Assembly: GCF_002159765.1 (NCBI RefSeq)
Contig: NZ_NFJH01000006.1
Span: forward strand, 79,514 to 143,513
DNA from: Collinsella sp. An268
Lineage (GTDB): Bacteria > Actinomycetota > Coriobacteriia > Coriobacteriales > Coriobacteriaceae
Length of the DNA: 64,000 nucleotides
Direction: 5' to 3'
Shown here: in pieces, positions 8,550-16,397 of the stretch
How the letters are laid out: every line of letters starts with the position of its first letter
Numbering within the stretch: the stretch's first letter is position 1
Made by a program: the position numbers and the translations under genes
The notes under the pieces: generated by a model
Database searches by the model: none
What the model was told of the DNA's origin: nothing
Seen by the model: only the letters and a program-made list of their open reading frames with translations

Positions 8550-8774
8550 TTACGCGAGCACCCCCTTGGGAACGAAGACCTCGACCTCGCCGTCGACGAC
8601 CTCCTCTACGGGCGTGCCGTCGGGCGTCTCGTTGGCGCTGTGGACCGTGCCCGCGTGCGAGACGTTGATGGGCTCGTTGTTGCGGAGCATCTCGGCGATG
8701 CGTCGGCGCTGCGCCGCGGCGGCGTTGTCGTCGTTGGACGGTGCGGCGGTCATACCTGCGGGAATGTGGGACAT
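8550..8774 (-). CDS. 74-residue protein, candidate modifier or substrate of the conjugation operon
   Basis: Start ATG 8774 has a near-perfect AGGAGGT site at 5-base spacing, so strong expression is expected. The N-terminal third is disordered-looking. A short basic helix with Q-R-R-R-I-A-E-M-L lies at about 22-31, and the end is acidic then hydrophobic: G-E-V-E-V-F-V-P-K-G-V-L-A. The size suits a ubiquitin-like modifier and the gene is directly next to the E2. However, there is no clear beta-grasp pattern and no C-terminal Gly-Gly. A modifier maturing at the single Gly before V-L-A would require trimming. It may equally be a regulator or a target. Confidence 0.7.
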   Translation of the reverse strand: MSHIPAGMTAAPSNDDNAAAAQRRRIAEMLRNNEPINVSHAGTVHSANETPDGTPVEEVVDGEVEVFVPKGVLA

Positions 8775-8823
8775 GGGGTACCTCCTAGTCTTCGGTGTGC
8801 AGGATGGTTGTTCGCACTTTGTT

Positions 8824-9657
8824 TCAGATCGCCTCAGAAGCCGGCGCCTCGTAGGCGAACGCGACGCTGAGCTCCGATGTGCCGTCATGGGCCAGGTATT
8901 TGATGGTGTACGCATCGCCGCACGAGGTCGATCCGCTCACGGCGGCGCCCGTGCAGGGGGCGGCCGAGGCGTCGGCGCGCCACAGCTTCTCAGCCGCGCC
9001 CGATGGGTGGATGAGGGCGGCGAAACGTTTCCTCGCGTCCGCGATGAGCTCTACCGAATCGCTGGCGAGCAGCGTGATGGCGTCGAGGTGCGCGTGGTCG
9101 AGGACGGCGCCTATCACCGCCAGGGCGTCGATCGCTTTGCTCGGGATGGAGATGAAAGCCCACGCGCTCGCTATGCGGGTGTTCGCGGGGATGGCATCGA
9201 GGGGGATCCAGCCGTTCTCTTCGGGCAATGAAGCGACCGGTGCAAGAAAGAGGGTCGCGTCCAGAGGGGCGCGGACCAAGCCAAAGGGCTCAGGGAGGGT
9301 GCTTCCTCCTCCCCTTGCGAGGACCGCGATCTCCATCGGGCGGTCGGATGCGCCGCGCGCGGCTTTCAGCCGGCATCCGAGCTGCTCGAGGTCTCGTCTG
9401 ACCTGACCGAAGGGGCGTTGGAAGAAGGCGGGGCTGTACCAGGCGCAGGGACCGTCTGCCGGGGATGCCGTCGTGTTCGATTTAGGGTGCTCGACGTGGA
9501 TGGTGCCGTCTGGCGAGATGAGCACCTTGCCGACGCCTTTGGTGCCCGCGGGTCGGTTTGCGGACGATCTGCTTGCATGGCTGTCGAGCGCCGAGCCGCA
9601 GGACCAGCAGAACTTCGCACCGTCGTCCAACGCGGCGCCGCACTGCGAGCAAACCAT
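8824..9657 (-). CDS. Zinc-ribbon protein, first gene of the conjugation operon
   Basis: 277 residues from ATG 9657 (GGGGG ribosome site); a GTG at 9669 is an alternative. The N-terminus is a double C-x-x-C zinc ribbon (C-S-Q-C-G then C-W-S-C-G within the first 25 residues), the type often fused to secretion or regulatory domains. A short strand region follows (V-L-I-S-P-D-G-T-I-H-V), then about 200 residues of mixed alpha/beta character with no recognised family. No signal peptide or membrane helix. It heads the operon, downstream of an extended -10 promoter, and is separated by 49 bases from the 74-residue gene. Confidence 0.82.
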   Translation of the reverse strand: MVCSQCGAALDDGAKFCWSCGSALDSHASRSSANRPAGTKGVGKVLISPDGTIHVEHPKSNTTASPADGPCAWYSPAFFQRPFGQVRRDLEQLGCRLKAARGASDRPMEIAVLARGGGSTLPEPFGLVRAPLDATLFLAPVASLPEENGWIPLDAIPANTRIASAWAFISIPSKAIDALAVIGAVLDHAHLDAITLLASDSVELIADARKRFAALIHPSGAAEKLWRADASAAPCTGAAVSGSTSCGDAYTIKYLAHDGTSELSVAFAYEAPASEAI

Positions 9658-9688
9658 TGCCGCCCCCACACTCTCAGCAGATTACCGG

Positions 9689-9697
9689 TAGATAGCA
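9689..9697 (-). promoter_or_regulatory. Extended -10 promoter of the E1/E2/JAMM/FtsK operon
   Basis: On the minus strand the sequence TGC-TATCTA forms an extended -10 box about 32 bases upstream of the zinc-ribbon start. No good -35 box is visible at 16-18 bases. No other strong promoter interrupts the ten minus-strand genes below it, which supports a single long transcript. Confidence 0.4.
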
Positions 9698-10063
9698 CAA
9701 GGGTACGGCAGCCGCTTTGCCAGAAAAGACGTTCTGCAGATTAGGTAGCTCCTGCAGCAGAATTGGAAGCCGGCGCCGCGGCGGGAAACGCAGCGGTGCG
9801 CATCGGGGATGCTGCGGTGCGGGTGCTCATATCTAGTTTGCTATAGGTAACTTGTGAACCTCTCACCAATCGGTAGACGGCCTCGGTTGGCGCGGGGTCC
9901 CTATGATATGCTATCCACCCAGATAAAATTCCCGATAAGCTGCGGAAACTGTGAAATGGGACGCACATTTGCCCGACGATGTGTCGTCCCCGTCAGGTTC
10001 CGCGCCCGTCGGGACGACCCGCCTGGTTCCAACGTCCGGACAGGCGATAAGGAGCGTGGTTTC
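9698..10063. other. Divergent intergenic region upstream of pyruvate formate-lyase
   Basis: 366 bases between the zinc-ribbon operon and the pfl core gene. An open frame continues upstream of the pfl start, but that part does not resemble any PFL N-terminus and has no ribosome site. An AT-richer stretch at 9902-9925 (TATGATATGCTAT) could hold the pfl -10 box. At 9854-9866 GTGA-N5-TCAC forms a short dyad resembling a loose Crp/Fnr-type site. Neither is convincing alone. Confidence 0.4.
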
Positions 10064-12160
10064 ATGCAGGCTGCTTGGGAGGGCTTCGCGCCCGGCACGT
10101 GGACCGACGAGGTCGACGTGCGCGACTTCATCCAGCGCAACTACACCCCCTACGAAGGCGACGAGTCGTTCCTCGCCGGCCCCACCGAGCGTACGCGCGA
10201 GCTGTGGGATACCGTTATGGGCCTCCTCACCAAGGAGCGCGAGCAGGGCGGCGTGCTCGACATGGACACCAAGACCGTGACGGGCATCGTGGCTCACCCG
10301 GCAGGCTACATCGACCCCGCGCACCCCGAGCGCGAGACCATCGTCGGCCTGCAGACCGACAAGCCGCTCAAGCGCGCGCTGCACGTCAACGGCGGTATCC
10401 GCATCTCGGTGCAGGCCGCCGCGCAGCACGGCTACCAGATCGATCCCGACGTTGTCGAGACCTACACCTATCGCCGCAAGACCCATAACGCCGGCGTCTT
10501 CGACGTCTATACGCCCGAGATGCGCGCCTGCCGCTCGTCGCACATCATCACGGGCCTCCCCGACGGCTACGGCCGCGGCCGCATCATCGGCGATTACCGC
10601 CGCGTGGCGCTCTACGGTGTCGACTACCTCATCAAGGACAAGGAGGCCCAGAAGGCCTCGACCCCCGTCGTCATGACGGAGGAGAACATCCGCGACCGCG
10701 AGGAGCTCACCGAGCAGATCCGTGCGCTCGGCCAGCTCAAGATGATGGCCGACTTCTACGGCTTCGACATCTCCGGCCCGGCGACGAACGTCCAAGAGGC
10801 CATCCAGTGGATGTACTTCGCCTACCTCGCCTCCGTGAAGGACCAGAACGGCGCCGCCATGTCCATGGGCCGCACCTCGACCTTCATCGACATCTACGCC
10901 GAGCGCGACCTCGCCCGCGGCACGTTTACCGAGGAGCAGATCCAGGAGTTCGTCGACCACTTCATCATGAAGCTCCGCATGGTCAAGTTCGCCCGTACGC
11001 CCGAGTACCAGAACCTGTTCTCCGGCGACCCGCAGTGGGTGACCGAGTCCATCGGCGGCATGGGCGTCGACGGCCGCACGCTCGTCACCAAGACGGCGTT
11101 CCGCTACCTGCACACGCTTGAGAACATGGGCACGAGCCCCGAGCCCAACCTGACGGTGCTCTGGTCGACGAACCTGCCCCAGAAGTTCAAGGAGTTCTGC
11201 GCCAAGGCCTCGATCGCGAGCTCGTCCATCCAGTACGAGAACGACGATGTCATGCGGGTCTATCACGGTGACGACTACGCCATCGCCTGCTGCGTCTCCT
11301 CCATGCGCGTGGGTAAGGAGATGCAGTTCTTCGGTGCCCGCGCCAACCTCGCCAAGTGCCTGCTCTACGCGCTCAACGGCGGTGTGGACGAGATCACCAA
11401 GAAGCAGGTGGGCCCGGCGTACCGTCCCGTGGTGGGCGACACGCTCGATTACGATGACGTAATGGCCAAGTTCCGCGACATGATGCGCTGGCTCGCCGGC
11501 GTGTACGTGAACGCCCTCAACATCATCCACTACATGCACGACAAGTATTGCTACGAGGCCATCCAGATGGCGCTGCACGACAAGCACGTCAAGCGCTGGT
11601 TCGCCACGGGCATCGCCGGCCTCTCCGTGGTGGCCGACTCGCTTTCTGCCATCAAGTACGCCCGTGTGCGCCCCATCCGCGACGAGCAGGGCGTCATCGT
11701 GGACTTTGAGATCGAGGGCGAGTTCCCCAAGTACGGCAACGACGACGATCGCGTGGACACCATCGCGCACGACATCGTGCACGAGTTCATGGAGTTCATC
11801 CGTATGAACGATACGTACCGCAACTCGATCCCCACCACGTCGGTGCTCACCATCACCTCCAACGTCGTGTACGGCAAGAACACCGGCGCCACGCCGGACG
11901 GCCGCAAGAAGGGCGTGCCGTTCGCCCCGGGCGCGAACCCCATGCACCAGCGCGACACGCACGGCGCCATCGCGAGCCTGAGCTCTGTGTCCAAGCTGCC
12001 CTTCCGCGACGCGCAGGACGGTATCTCCAACACGTTCTCCATCATCCCGGGCGCGCTCGGCAAGGAGGACGAGGTGTTCTTCGGCGACCTCGACCTCGAC
12101 AGCCTCGACTTCTCGACGGCGGAGTTCTCGGTCGACGCACCGGAGTGCGCCGACTGCTAG
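10064..12160 (+). CDS. pflB: Pyruvate formate-lyase core lacking the glycyl-radical domain (split PFL)
   Basis: 698 residues. Start ATG 10064 follows AAGGAG, and the N-terminal W-E-G-F-x-P-G-x-W matches PFL. The active-site pair Cys409-Cys410 lies in I-A-C-C-V-S. The protein matches PFL throughout, up to the segment [13 protein letters not shown]. It then ends in an unrelated acidic tail and a stop, where ordinary PFL (about 740-760 residues) continues for about 60 residues through the R-V-S-G-Y radical loop. That missing segment is encoded separately at 12298. The core should convert pyruvate and CoA to acetyl-CoA and formate only when paired with a radical-bearing partner. It is the main anaerobic pyruvate enzyme here; pflA at 16398 is the likely activase. 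Confidence 0.95.
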   Translation: MQAAWEGFAPGTWTDEVDVRDFIQRNYTPYEGDESFLAGPTERTRELWDTVMGLLTKEREQGGVLDMDTKTVTGIVAHPAGYIDPAHPERETIVGLQTDKPLKRALHVNGGIRISVQAAAQHGYQIDPDVVETYTYRRKTHNAGVFDVYTPEMRACRSSHIITGLPDGYGRGRIIGDYRRVALYGVDYLIKDKEAQKASTPVVMTEENIRDREELTEQIRALGQLKMMADFYGFDISGPATNVQEAIQWMYFAYLASVKDQNGAAMSMGRTSTFIDIYAERDLARGTFTEEQIQEFVDHFIMKLRMVKFARTPEYQNLFSGDPQWVTESIGGMGVDGRTLVTKTAFRYLHTLENMGTSPEPNLTVLWSTNLPQKFKEFCAKASIASSSIQYENDDVMRVYHGDDYAIACCVSSMRVGKEMQFFGARANLAKCLLYALNGGVDEITKKQVGPAYRPVVGDTLDYDDVMAKFRDMMRWLAGVYVNALNIIHYMHDKYCYEAIQMALHDKHVKRWFATGIAGLSVVADSLSAIKYARVRPIRDEQGVIVDFEIEGEFPKYGNDDDRVDTIAHDIVHEFMEFIRMNDTYRNSIPTTSVLTITSNVVYGKNTGATPDGRKKGVPFAPGANPMHQRDTHGAIASLSSVSKLPFRDAQDGISNTFSIIPGALGKEDEVFFGDLDLDSLDFSTAEFSVDAPECADC

Positions 12161-12250
12161 GTGATTCATTTGGGGACGGGGTCGAAATATGGCATCGCAG
12201 TTGTCGCTTCGATCCCGGCCCAGATGTCGCAACTAGGCGGTTGCCAAAAA

Positions 12251-12259
12251 TGCTATGAT
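12251..12259 (+). promoter_or_regulatory. Extended -10 promoter upstream of the small glycyl-radical gene
   Basis: TGC-TATGAT lies 39 bases before the start of the 83-residue glycyl-radical gene, inside the 137-base gap after the pfl core. No -35 box is evident, as expected for an extended -10 promoter. It suggests the radical subunit can be made independently of, and perhaps in excess over, the core. Confidence 0.5.
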
Positions 12260-12297
12260 TGCGCTAACAGATAGCGCGCCTTCCGAAAGGAGTTCCC

Positions 12298-12549
12298 ATG
12301 CAGGTCAAGGATGTACCCCAGGCCCAGGCCGATAACCTCGTGCAGATGCTCGACGCGTATGCCGAGAAGGGCGGCCATCATCTGAACGTCAACGTGTTCA
12401 ATCGCGACACGCTGCTCGATGCGCAGGCGCACCCCGAGAAGTACCCGCAGCTCACCATTCGCGTGTCGGGCTACGCGGTCAACTTCCACAACCTCACGAA
12501 GGAGCAGCAGGACGAGGTCATCAGCCGTACGTTCCACCAGGCGATGTAG
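12298..12549 (+). CDS. grcA: Stand-alone glycyl-radical subunit of pyruvate formate-lyase (GrcA/YfiD-like)
   Basis: 83 residues after a strong site (AAAGGAG) at ATG 12298. From residue 25 on it is collinear with the C-terminal ~60 residues of ordinary [26 protein letters not shown], then L-T-K-E-Q-Q and a final T-F-H-Q-A-M. Gly58 in R-V-S-G-Y is the predicted radical site. GrcA (YfiD) of E. coli has the same domain and can rescue PFL cleaved at its own radical site. Here the neighbouring core has no such domain, so this protein should be an obligatory subunit rather than a repair spare. Confidence 0.93.
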   Translation: MQVKDVPQAQADNLVQMLDAYAEKGGHHLNVNVFNRDTLLDAQAHPEKYPQLTIRVSGYAVNFHNLTKEQQDEVISRTFHQAM

Positions 12550-12598
12550 GTTGATCCCTGTATAAGGCAACCTCCGCCTCGCGCGGGCGGAGGAGATA

Positions 12599-12636
12599 CC
12601 GGCCATGGCTTACATGCAGCCATGGCCGGTTTTGTG
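12599..12636 (+). terminator. Rho-independent terminator of the pfl/grcA unit
   Basis: Perfect 12-bp stem (CCGGCCATGGCT with AGCCATGGCCGG), 7-base loop, then TTTTGTGTT. A second GC-rich hairpin (12571-12593, CCTCCGCC/GGCGGAGG) precedes it. Confidence 0.9.
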
Positions 12637-12651
12637 TTGAAGGGGAGTAAA

Positions 12652-12705
12652 GAAATCGCGTTCAGGCCCGTATTCGGTCCCCTGAGGGGGCCTAAGCGCG
12701 ATTTC
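12652..12705. repeat. Imperfect 17-bp inverted repeat in the gap after the pfl terminator
   Basis: Arms 12652-12668 and 12689-12705 (GAAATCGCG...GGCC and its complement) pair over 17 bases with two mismatches around a 20-base loop. It lies between the terminator and the MFS gene in a 382-base gap that otherwise shows no gene. It could be a leader hairpin or a remnant of a repeat; no poly-T follows. Confidence 0.55.
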
Positions 12706-12931
12706 CTTTGTAGGGCGGAATCGCGAGGCTGGTCCGGGGTGCCCGCCCGGGTCTGTCCGGGGGCCGGCACGCCCCCAGAGTCACCCACTGCAGCGACGGA
12801 TGCGCAAACCGTGAATTGATCGAAGCACGCGTCCGCGGGTCGGTTTTGGGTTACCATTCCCGACTTGTGCGTACATCTAGCGCGGTTGCCGGAGCCGCCG
12901 GCGACCGCCTCGGGGGGATGGGATTACTACC

Positions 12932-14143
12932 ATGAAGCATGAGGAGACGCCCAGCCAGCATCGCGGCGGCATGACGAGGGCGCAGTGGCTGCCGCTTCTG
13001 GGCATGACGCTACTCGCCTTTGTGTTCAACACCTCGGAGTTCATGCCCGTCGGCCTGCTGACGAGCATCGCCGCGTCGTTCTCGCTCTCCGAGGCGACGA
13101 CCGGCCTCATGATCTCCGTCTACGCGTGGGGCGTCATGCTCCTGTCGCTTCCGCTGATGGTTGCCGCATCGCGCTTCTCGTTCAAACCGCTGTTGCTTGC
13201 GGTGGTGGCCGTGTTCGCGCTCGGCCAGCTGTGCGCCGCCGTCGCGCCCACCTTTACGTTGCTGACGGCCGCGCGTCTGCTGGTGGCTGCCGCGCACGCC
13301 ATCTTCTGGTCGATCGCACCGGTGGTCGCCACGCGCATCGCGGGCGACCGGCATGCGGCCCTCGCCCTCAGCATGGTCGCCACGGGCACCTCGATCGCCT
13401 CGGTGGTGGGTATGCCCCTCGGTCGCGCCATCGGCCTCGCGGTGGGCTGGCGCATGACGTTTGCCTGCGTGGGCGTCATCGCGGTGGCGCTCGTCATCTA
13501 TCAGGCCGTCGTGTTTCCCTCGCTGCCGGCAACCGAGCGCTTCACCCTCAAGCGTCTGCCCGGCCTTGCCAAGAATCGCGTGCTGGTGGGCATCTACGTA
13601 GTCGTTGTCTGCCTTTCGATGGGGTTCTACGTGGCCTATGGTTACATCGAGCCGTTTCTGGGTCAGGTGGGCGGCTTCGACGACGGCACGACGACCTTGC
13701 TGCTCACGATCTTTGGCGCGGCCGGTCTGGTGGCGAGCTTCCTGTTCGCTCGTTTGTTTGATGGGCATCGGTTCGCGTTTTTGGGCACGGTCATCATCGG
13801 TTTCACGGCGGTGCTCTTTTGCCTGCAGGCGGCCTCCGCGTCGTTTGCCGCCATGGTTGCCGCCTGTCTTGTCTGGGGCATCTGCGGCACCGCCTTCAAC
13901 ATGGCGTTTCAGTCCGAGCTCATGAAGGCAGCCTCAGCAGACGACGCGACGGTTGCCATGTCCATCTACTCGGGCCTCTTCAACTTTGGCATCGGTACCG
14001 GCACCGCCGTGGGCGGCATGGTGGTATCGGGCATCTCCATTGCGGCCATCGGGTACGTGGGCGGTGCGCTGGCGCTTCTGGGGACCTTGCTCGCCTTTGG
14101 CTGGCTGTTCCGGCTGATGCGCGCGCCGCGCGTGACGGCCTGA
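12932..14143 (+). CDS. MFS exporter, SotB/YdeA-like (DHA1 family)
   Basis: 403 residues with 12 predicted membrane helices. The N-terminal F-V-F-N-T-S-E-F-M-P-V-G-L-L motif in helix 1, followed by S-V-Y-A-W-G-V in helix 2, is typical of the SotB/AraJ branch of drug-H+ antiporters, which export sugars, purines or small drugs. It should act as a proton-driven exporter in the cytoplasmic membrane. An alternative start at Met14 (12971) would remove a hydrophilic N-terminus. It is convergent with the panE-like gene 36 bases away. The substrate cannot be told from sequence. Confidence 0.85.
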   Translation: MKHEETPSQHRGGMTRAQWLPLLGMTLLAFVFNTSEFMPVGLLTSIAASFSLSEATTGLMISVYAWGVMLLSLPLMVAASRFSFKPLLLAVVAVFALGQLCAAVAPTFTLLTAARLLVAAAHAIFWSIAPVVATRIAGDRHAALALSMVATGTSIASVVGMPLGRAIGLAVGWRMTFACVGVIAVALVIYQAVVFPSLPATERFTLKRLPGLAKNRVLVGIYVVVVCLSMGFYVAYGYIEPFLGQVGGFDDGTTTLLLTIFGAAGLVASFLFARLFDGHRFAFLGTVIIGFTAVLFCLQAASASFAAMVAACLVWGICGTAFNMAFQSELMKAASADDATVAMSIYSGLFNFGIGTGTAVGGMVVSGISIAAIGYVGGALALLGTLLAFGWLFRLMRAPRVTA

Positions 14144-14179
14144 GGCGACGGCGGCGGCACTCGCAGCAACTGCCCAGGG

Positions 14180-15094
14180 CTAATAGGAGCTCTCGATCTC
14201 GCGGATGCGCTGGTAGAGCCACGTGTTGGTGGGGACGAGGATATCGTGCTTGGCGGCGAGCCGGCAAATGGTGCCCGCGAACTCCTCAACCTCGGTGGTG
14301 CGCCGCGCGATGCGGTCTTGCGCCATCGAGGGCATGCCGGCGGGATCGAGACCGGCGATGAGGCGTGCCATCGCGGTGAGGTCCCCCTCGTCCATCTGCA
14401 CGCCCTCGGCCTGTCCGACGGCGAGCGCCTCGCGCATGGCGGCGATAAAGCAGCGGTTCTGCTCGCTGCCCGCCTCGCTCGCGCTGCCGTAGGTGCCGCC
14501 ATATGCCATGCACGTCTGGTTGATGCCCACATTGAGCATGAGCTTCACCCACATGCGGCGGCGGGGGTCCGACTCGACCACATGGGGGATGCCCGCGCGG
14601 GCGTAGAAGTCGGCAAGAGCCTCAACCACGCCGGCCTCCGTTTCCGGCGCCGCGCCAAAGCGGATCTCGCCCGCGTGCGTATAGGTGAGCGCGCCGGCGA
14701 GGTACACCGCGTCCATACCCTGGCAGATGCCGAGGACCGTGTGCGCCCAGCCGTAGCGCGCCGCGATGCGCTCCTCGCTCGTAATGCCGTTGAGGAGCGA
14801 CACGATGGTGGTCTTGGGCCCGATAAGCGGCGCCATGCTGTCGATGGCGGCGTCGAGACCGCCTGCCTTGACGGCGAGGATGACGAGGTCGACGGGCTGC
14901 GCCTCGCTCATGGGAATCGTCGGCACGGCGAGGGGCGCGCCGTTGACGGTGACGTCCTCGTCCGCATGGCGGCGGAAGCGTGCGTCGTCCATGGCAAACA
15001 CGACGGATCCGGGTGCGAGGTGCGCGGCCATGATGCTGCCGTACATGAGGCCCACGGCCCCACGTCCTACGATAGCGACGCGCTCGATGTGCAT
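14180..15094 (-). CDS. Ketopantoate reductase family protein (ApbA/PanE-like)
   Basis: 304 residues. The N-terminal Rossmann motif G-R-G-A-V-G at about 10-15 binds NADP. L-L-N-G-I in the middle and K-L-M-L-N-V-G-I-N (catalytic Lys in the ApbA C-domain) are diagnostic. It reduces 2-dehydropantoate to pantoate in pantothenate synthesis, or a related 2-oxo acid. Many genomes carry paralogs with unknown substrates, and no panB or panC is nearby. It lies 50 bases downstream of the cyclase-family gene on the same strand, so the two may share a substrate pathway. Confidence 0.85.
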   Translation of the reverse strand: MHIERVAIVGRGAVGLMYGSIMAAHLAPGSVVFAMDDARFRRHADEDVTVNGAPLAVPTIPMSEAQPVDLVILAVKAGGLDAAIDSMAPLIGPKTTIVSLLNGITSEERIAARYGWAHTVLGICQGMDAVYLAGALTYTHAGEIRFGAAPETEAGVVEALADFYARAGIPHVVESDPRRRMWVKLMLNVGINQTCMAYGGTYGSASEAGSEQNRCFIAAMREALAVGQAEGVQMDEGDLTAMARLIAGLDPAGMPSMAQDRIARRTTEVEEFAGTICRLAAKHDILVPTNTWLYQRIREIESSY

Positions 15095-15144
15095 ACCGAT
15101 CTCCTCACTCGCCGATGGCGTAGTCTGATGACGTTGGGCTTACC

Positions 15145-15969
15145 TTACTCCTCGATCGGGCAGATGGCAAAACAGCGCGCCGGGTAGCCCACGCCGTCGA
15201 GCAGCTTGGGGAAGGCGCAGACGATGATCGCCCCCGTCTCGGGCACCTCATCCAGATGGTCCATCACCTCGATCTGATAGCGGTCCTCGGCAAGGATGTA
15301 CTGCTCGGCAGGGTAGGGGTAGAAGCCCTCGCGCGTGGTGACGCGAGCCGGGTCGGTGTCTGCGGGCTCATGTCCGATGGCGGCGATGTTGCGCTCGTGC
15401 ACGAGCCAACGGATGGCGTCGAGGCTCCAGCCGGGGTAGTGCGGCTGGCCGCTGGCATCCTTGTTCTCGAGGTCGGACTTGCGCGACCAATCGGAGCGAA
15501 ACGCCACGAACGAGCCTTCCGGGATGCGCCCGTGCTCGTCTTCCCAAGCGGTGAGGTCGTCGGTGGTGAGCACGTAGTCGGGATCTGCCGCGCATTCCTC
15601 GTGCCGGTCGATGACGCACAACGGCATGACGAGCTCGCTCGGGCCGATGGCGTCGAGTGCGCGCCCCGTGGCCCAGAAATGCCGCGGCGCGTCGACGTGC
15701 GTGCCGTACTGCGATGCGACGGAGTATTCGTAGCAGCGCATCGGCGCGGCCATGGCATCGGGGGTGCCTGGCAGGTAGTCAAAGAGCAGTTTGCTCGCGA
15801 AGGGGCTGAAACCGTACCAGTGCGGTGTCTGGGCGGAGAGCGTGTGGGTGAGGTCGACCCAGCGGTAGCGCTCTCCCTTGAGCTCGGTGACGAGGCCCCA
15901 GAGCCCGCGGACGGCGGTGCGGGAGCGGGCGGTCGACGTGGTGTGCGTGGACGGGCTGGTGGCAGACAT
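15145..15969 (-). CDS. Cyclase-family metal-dependent hydrolase (kynurenine formamidase-like fold)
   Basis: 274 residues. D-L-T-H-T-L-S near residue 38, then Q-Y-G-T-H-V-D-A-P-R-H-F, is the metal-binding H-x-G-T-H-x-D-x-P-x-H signature of the cyclase superfamily (PF04199). A later H-E-P-A-D-T-D matches the conserved active-site segment. Members hydrolyse amides or lactones, including N-formylkynurenine and isatin. No tryptophan-catabolic genes are nearby, so the substrate is open. Start ATG 15969 has GAAGGGAA. It is first in a two-gene unit with the ketopantoate-reductase-like gene. Confidence 0.85.
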   Translation of the reverse strand: MSATSPSTHTTSTARSRTAVRGLWGLVTELKGERYRWVDLTHTLSAQTPHWYGFSPFASKLLFDYLPGTPDAMAAPMRCYEYSVASQYGTHVDAPRHFWATGRALDAIGPSELVMPLCVIDRHEECAADPDYVLTTDDLTAWEDEHGRIPEGSFVAFRSDWSRKSDLENKDASGQPHYPGWSLDAIRWLVHERNIAAIGHEPADTDPARVTTREGFYPYPAEQYILAEDRYQIEVMDHLDEVPETGAIIVCAFPKLLDGVGYPARCFAICPIEE

Positions 15970-16397
15970 GGCGATTCCCTTCTCGAGACGTGCGTTGGGC
16001 CTGGGTAGCGGAGCGAGGAGGCGGCCAATGCGCCGCGGGGCGATGGGACGGCCCTATGCTCCGCGTCCCGTTGCGGCCCATCGTAGGGGCGGAATATGTC
16101 GGGCTCTTTACCGCCGCGTTGCGTCTTGAATGGAAATCGCTTGGCAAAGGCCCAGATATGATTCGGAAACCCGGGCGACATAAACGCTGGGGCTGAGGTA
16201 GGGGCGCGGACGGGACGGCTGAGGCGCCTTGTGTGCCGATTCGAGCGCCATGCAGGGCTGCCGGCCGCCCCTCGGACCTGTCGCGCCGCCATGCGGGATG
16301 GTGGTAGCCGTGTTGGCGCACGGCCACATTCAGCCCCGCTCTGCGCATGGACTACAATACTGGTGCGGGCGCACTCGCGCCTGCGGAAGGGGTAGCC
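15970..16397. other. Divergent gap between cyclase gene and pflA
   Basis: 428 bases. No coding frame with convincing codon bias or ribosome site. TACAAT at 16353-16358 is a possible -10 box for pflA, but no matching -35 is seen. Nothing else is supported. Confidence 0.4.

Noticed and set aside
9854..10063. N-terminal extension of pyruvate formate-lyase by 70 residues
   Set aside because: The extension resembles no PFL, has no ribosome site, and the internal ATG 10064 has AAGGAG at the right distance.
9911..12232. 773-residue open frame opposite pyruvate formate-lyase
   Set aside because: Val/His/Arg-rich antisense shadow of a strongly conserved gene.
12160..12298. Frameshift or sequencing error joining the PFL core and radical domain
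   Set aside because: The two parts are 137 bases apart with a separate promoter and ribosome site, the core has its own tail, and no coding similarity is seen in the gap.
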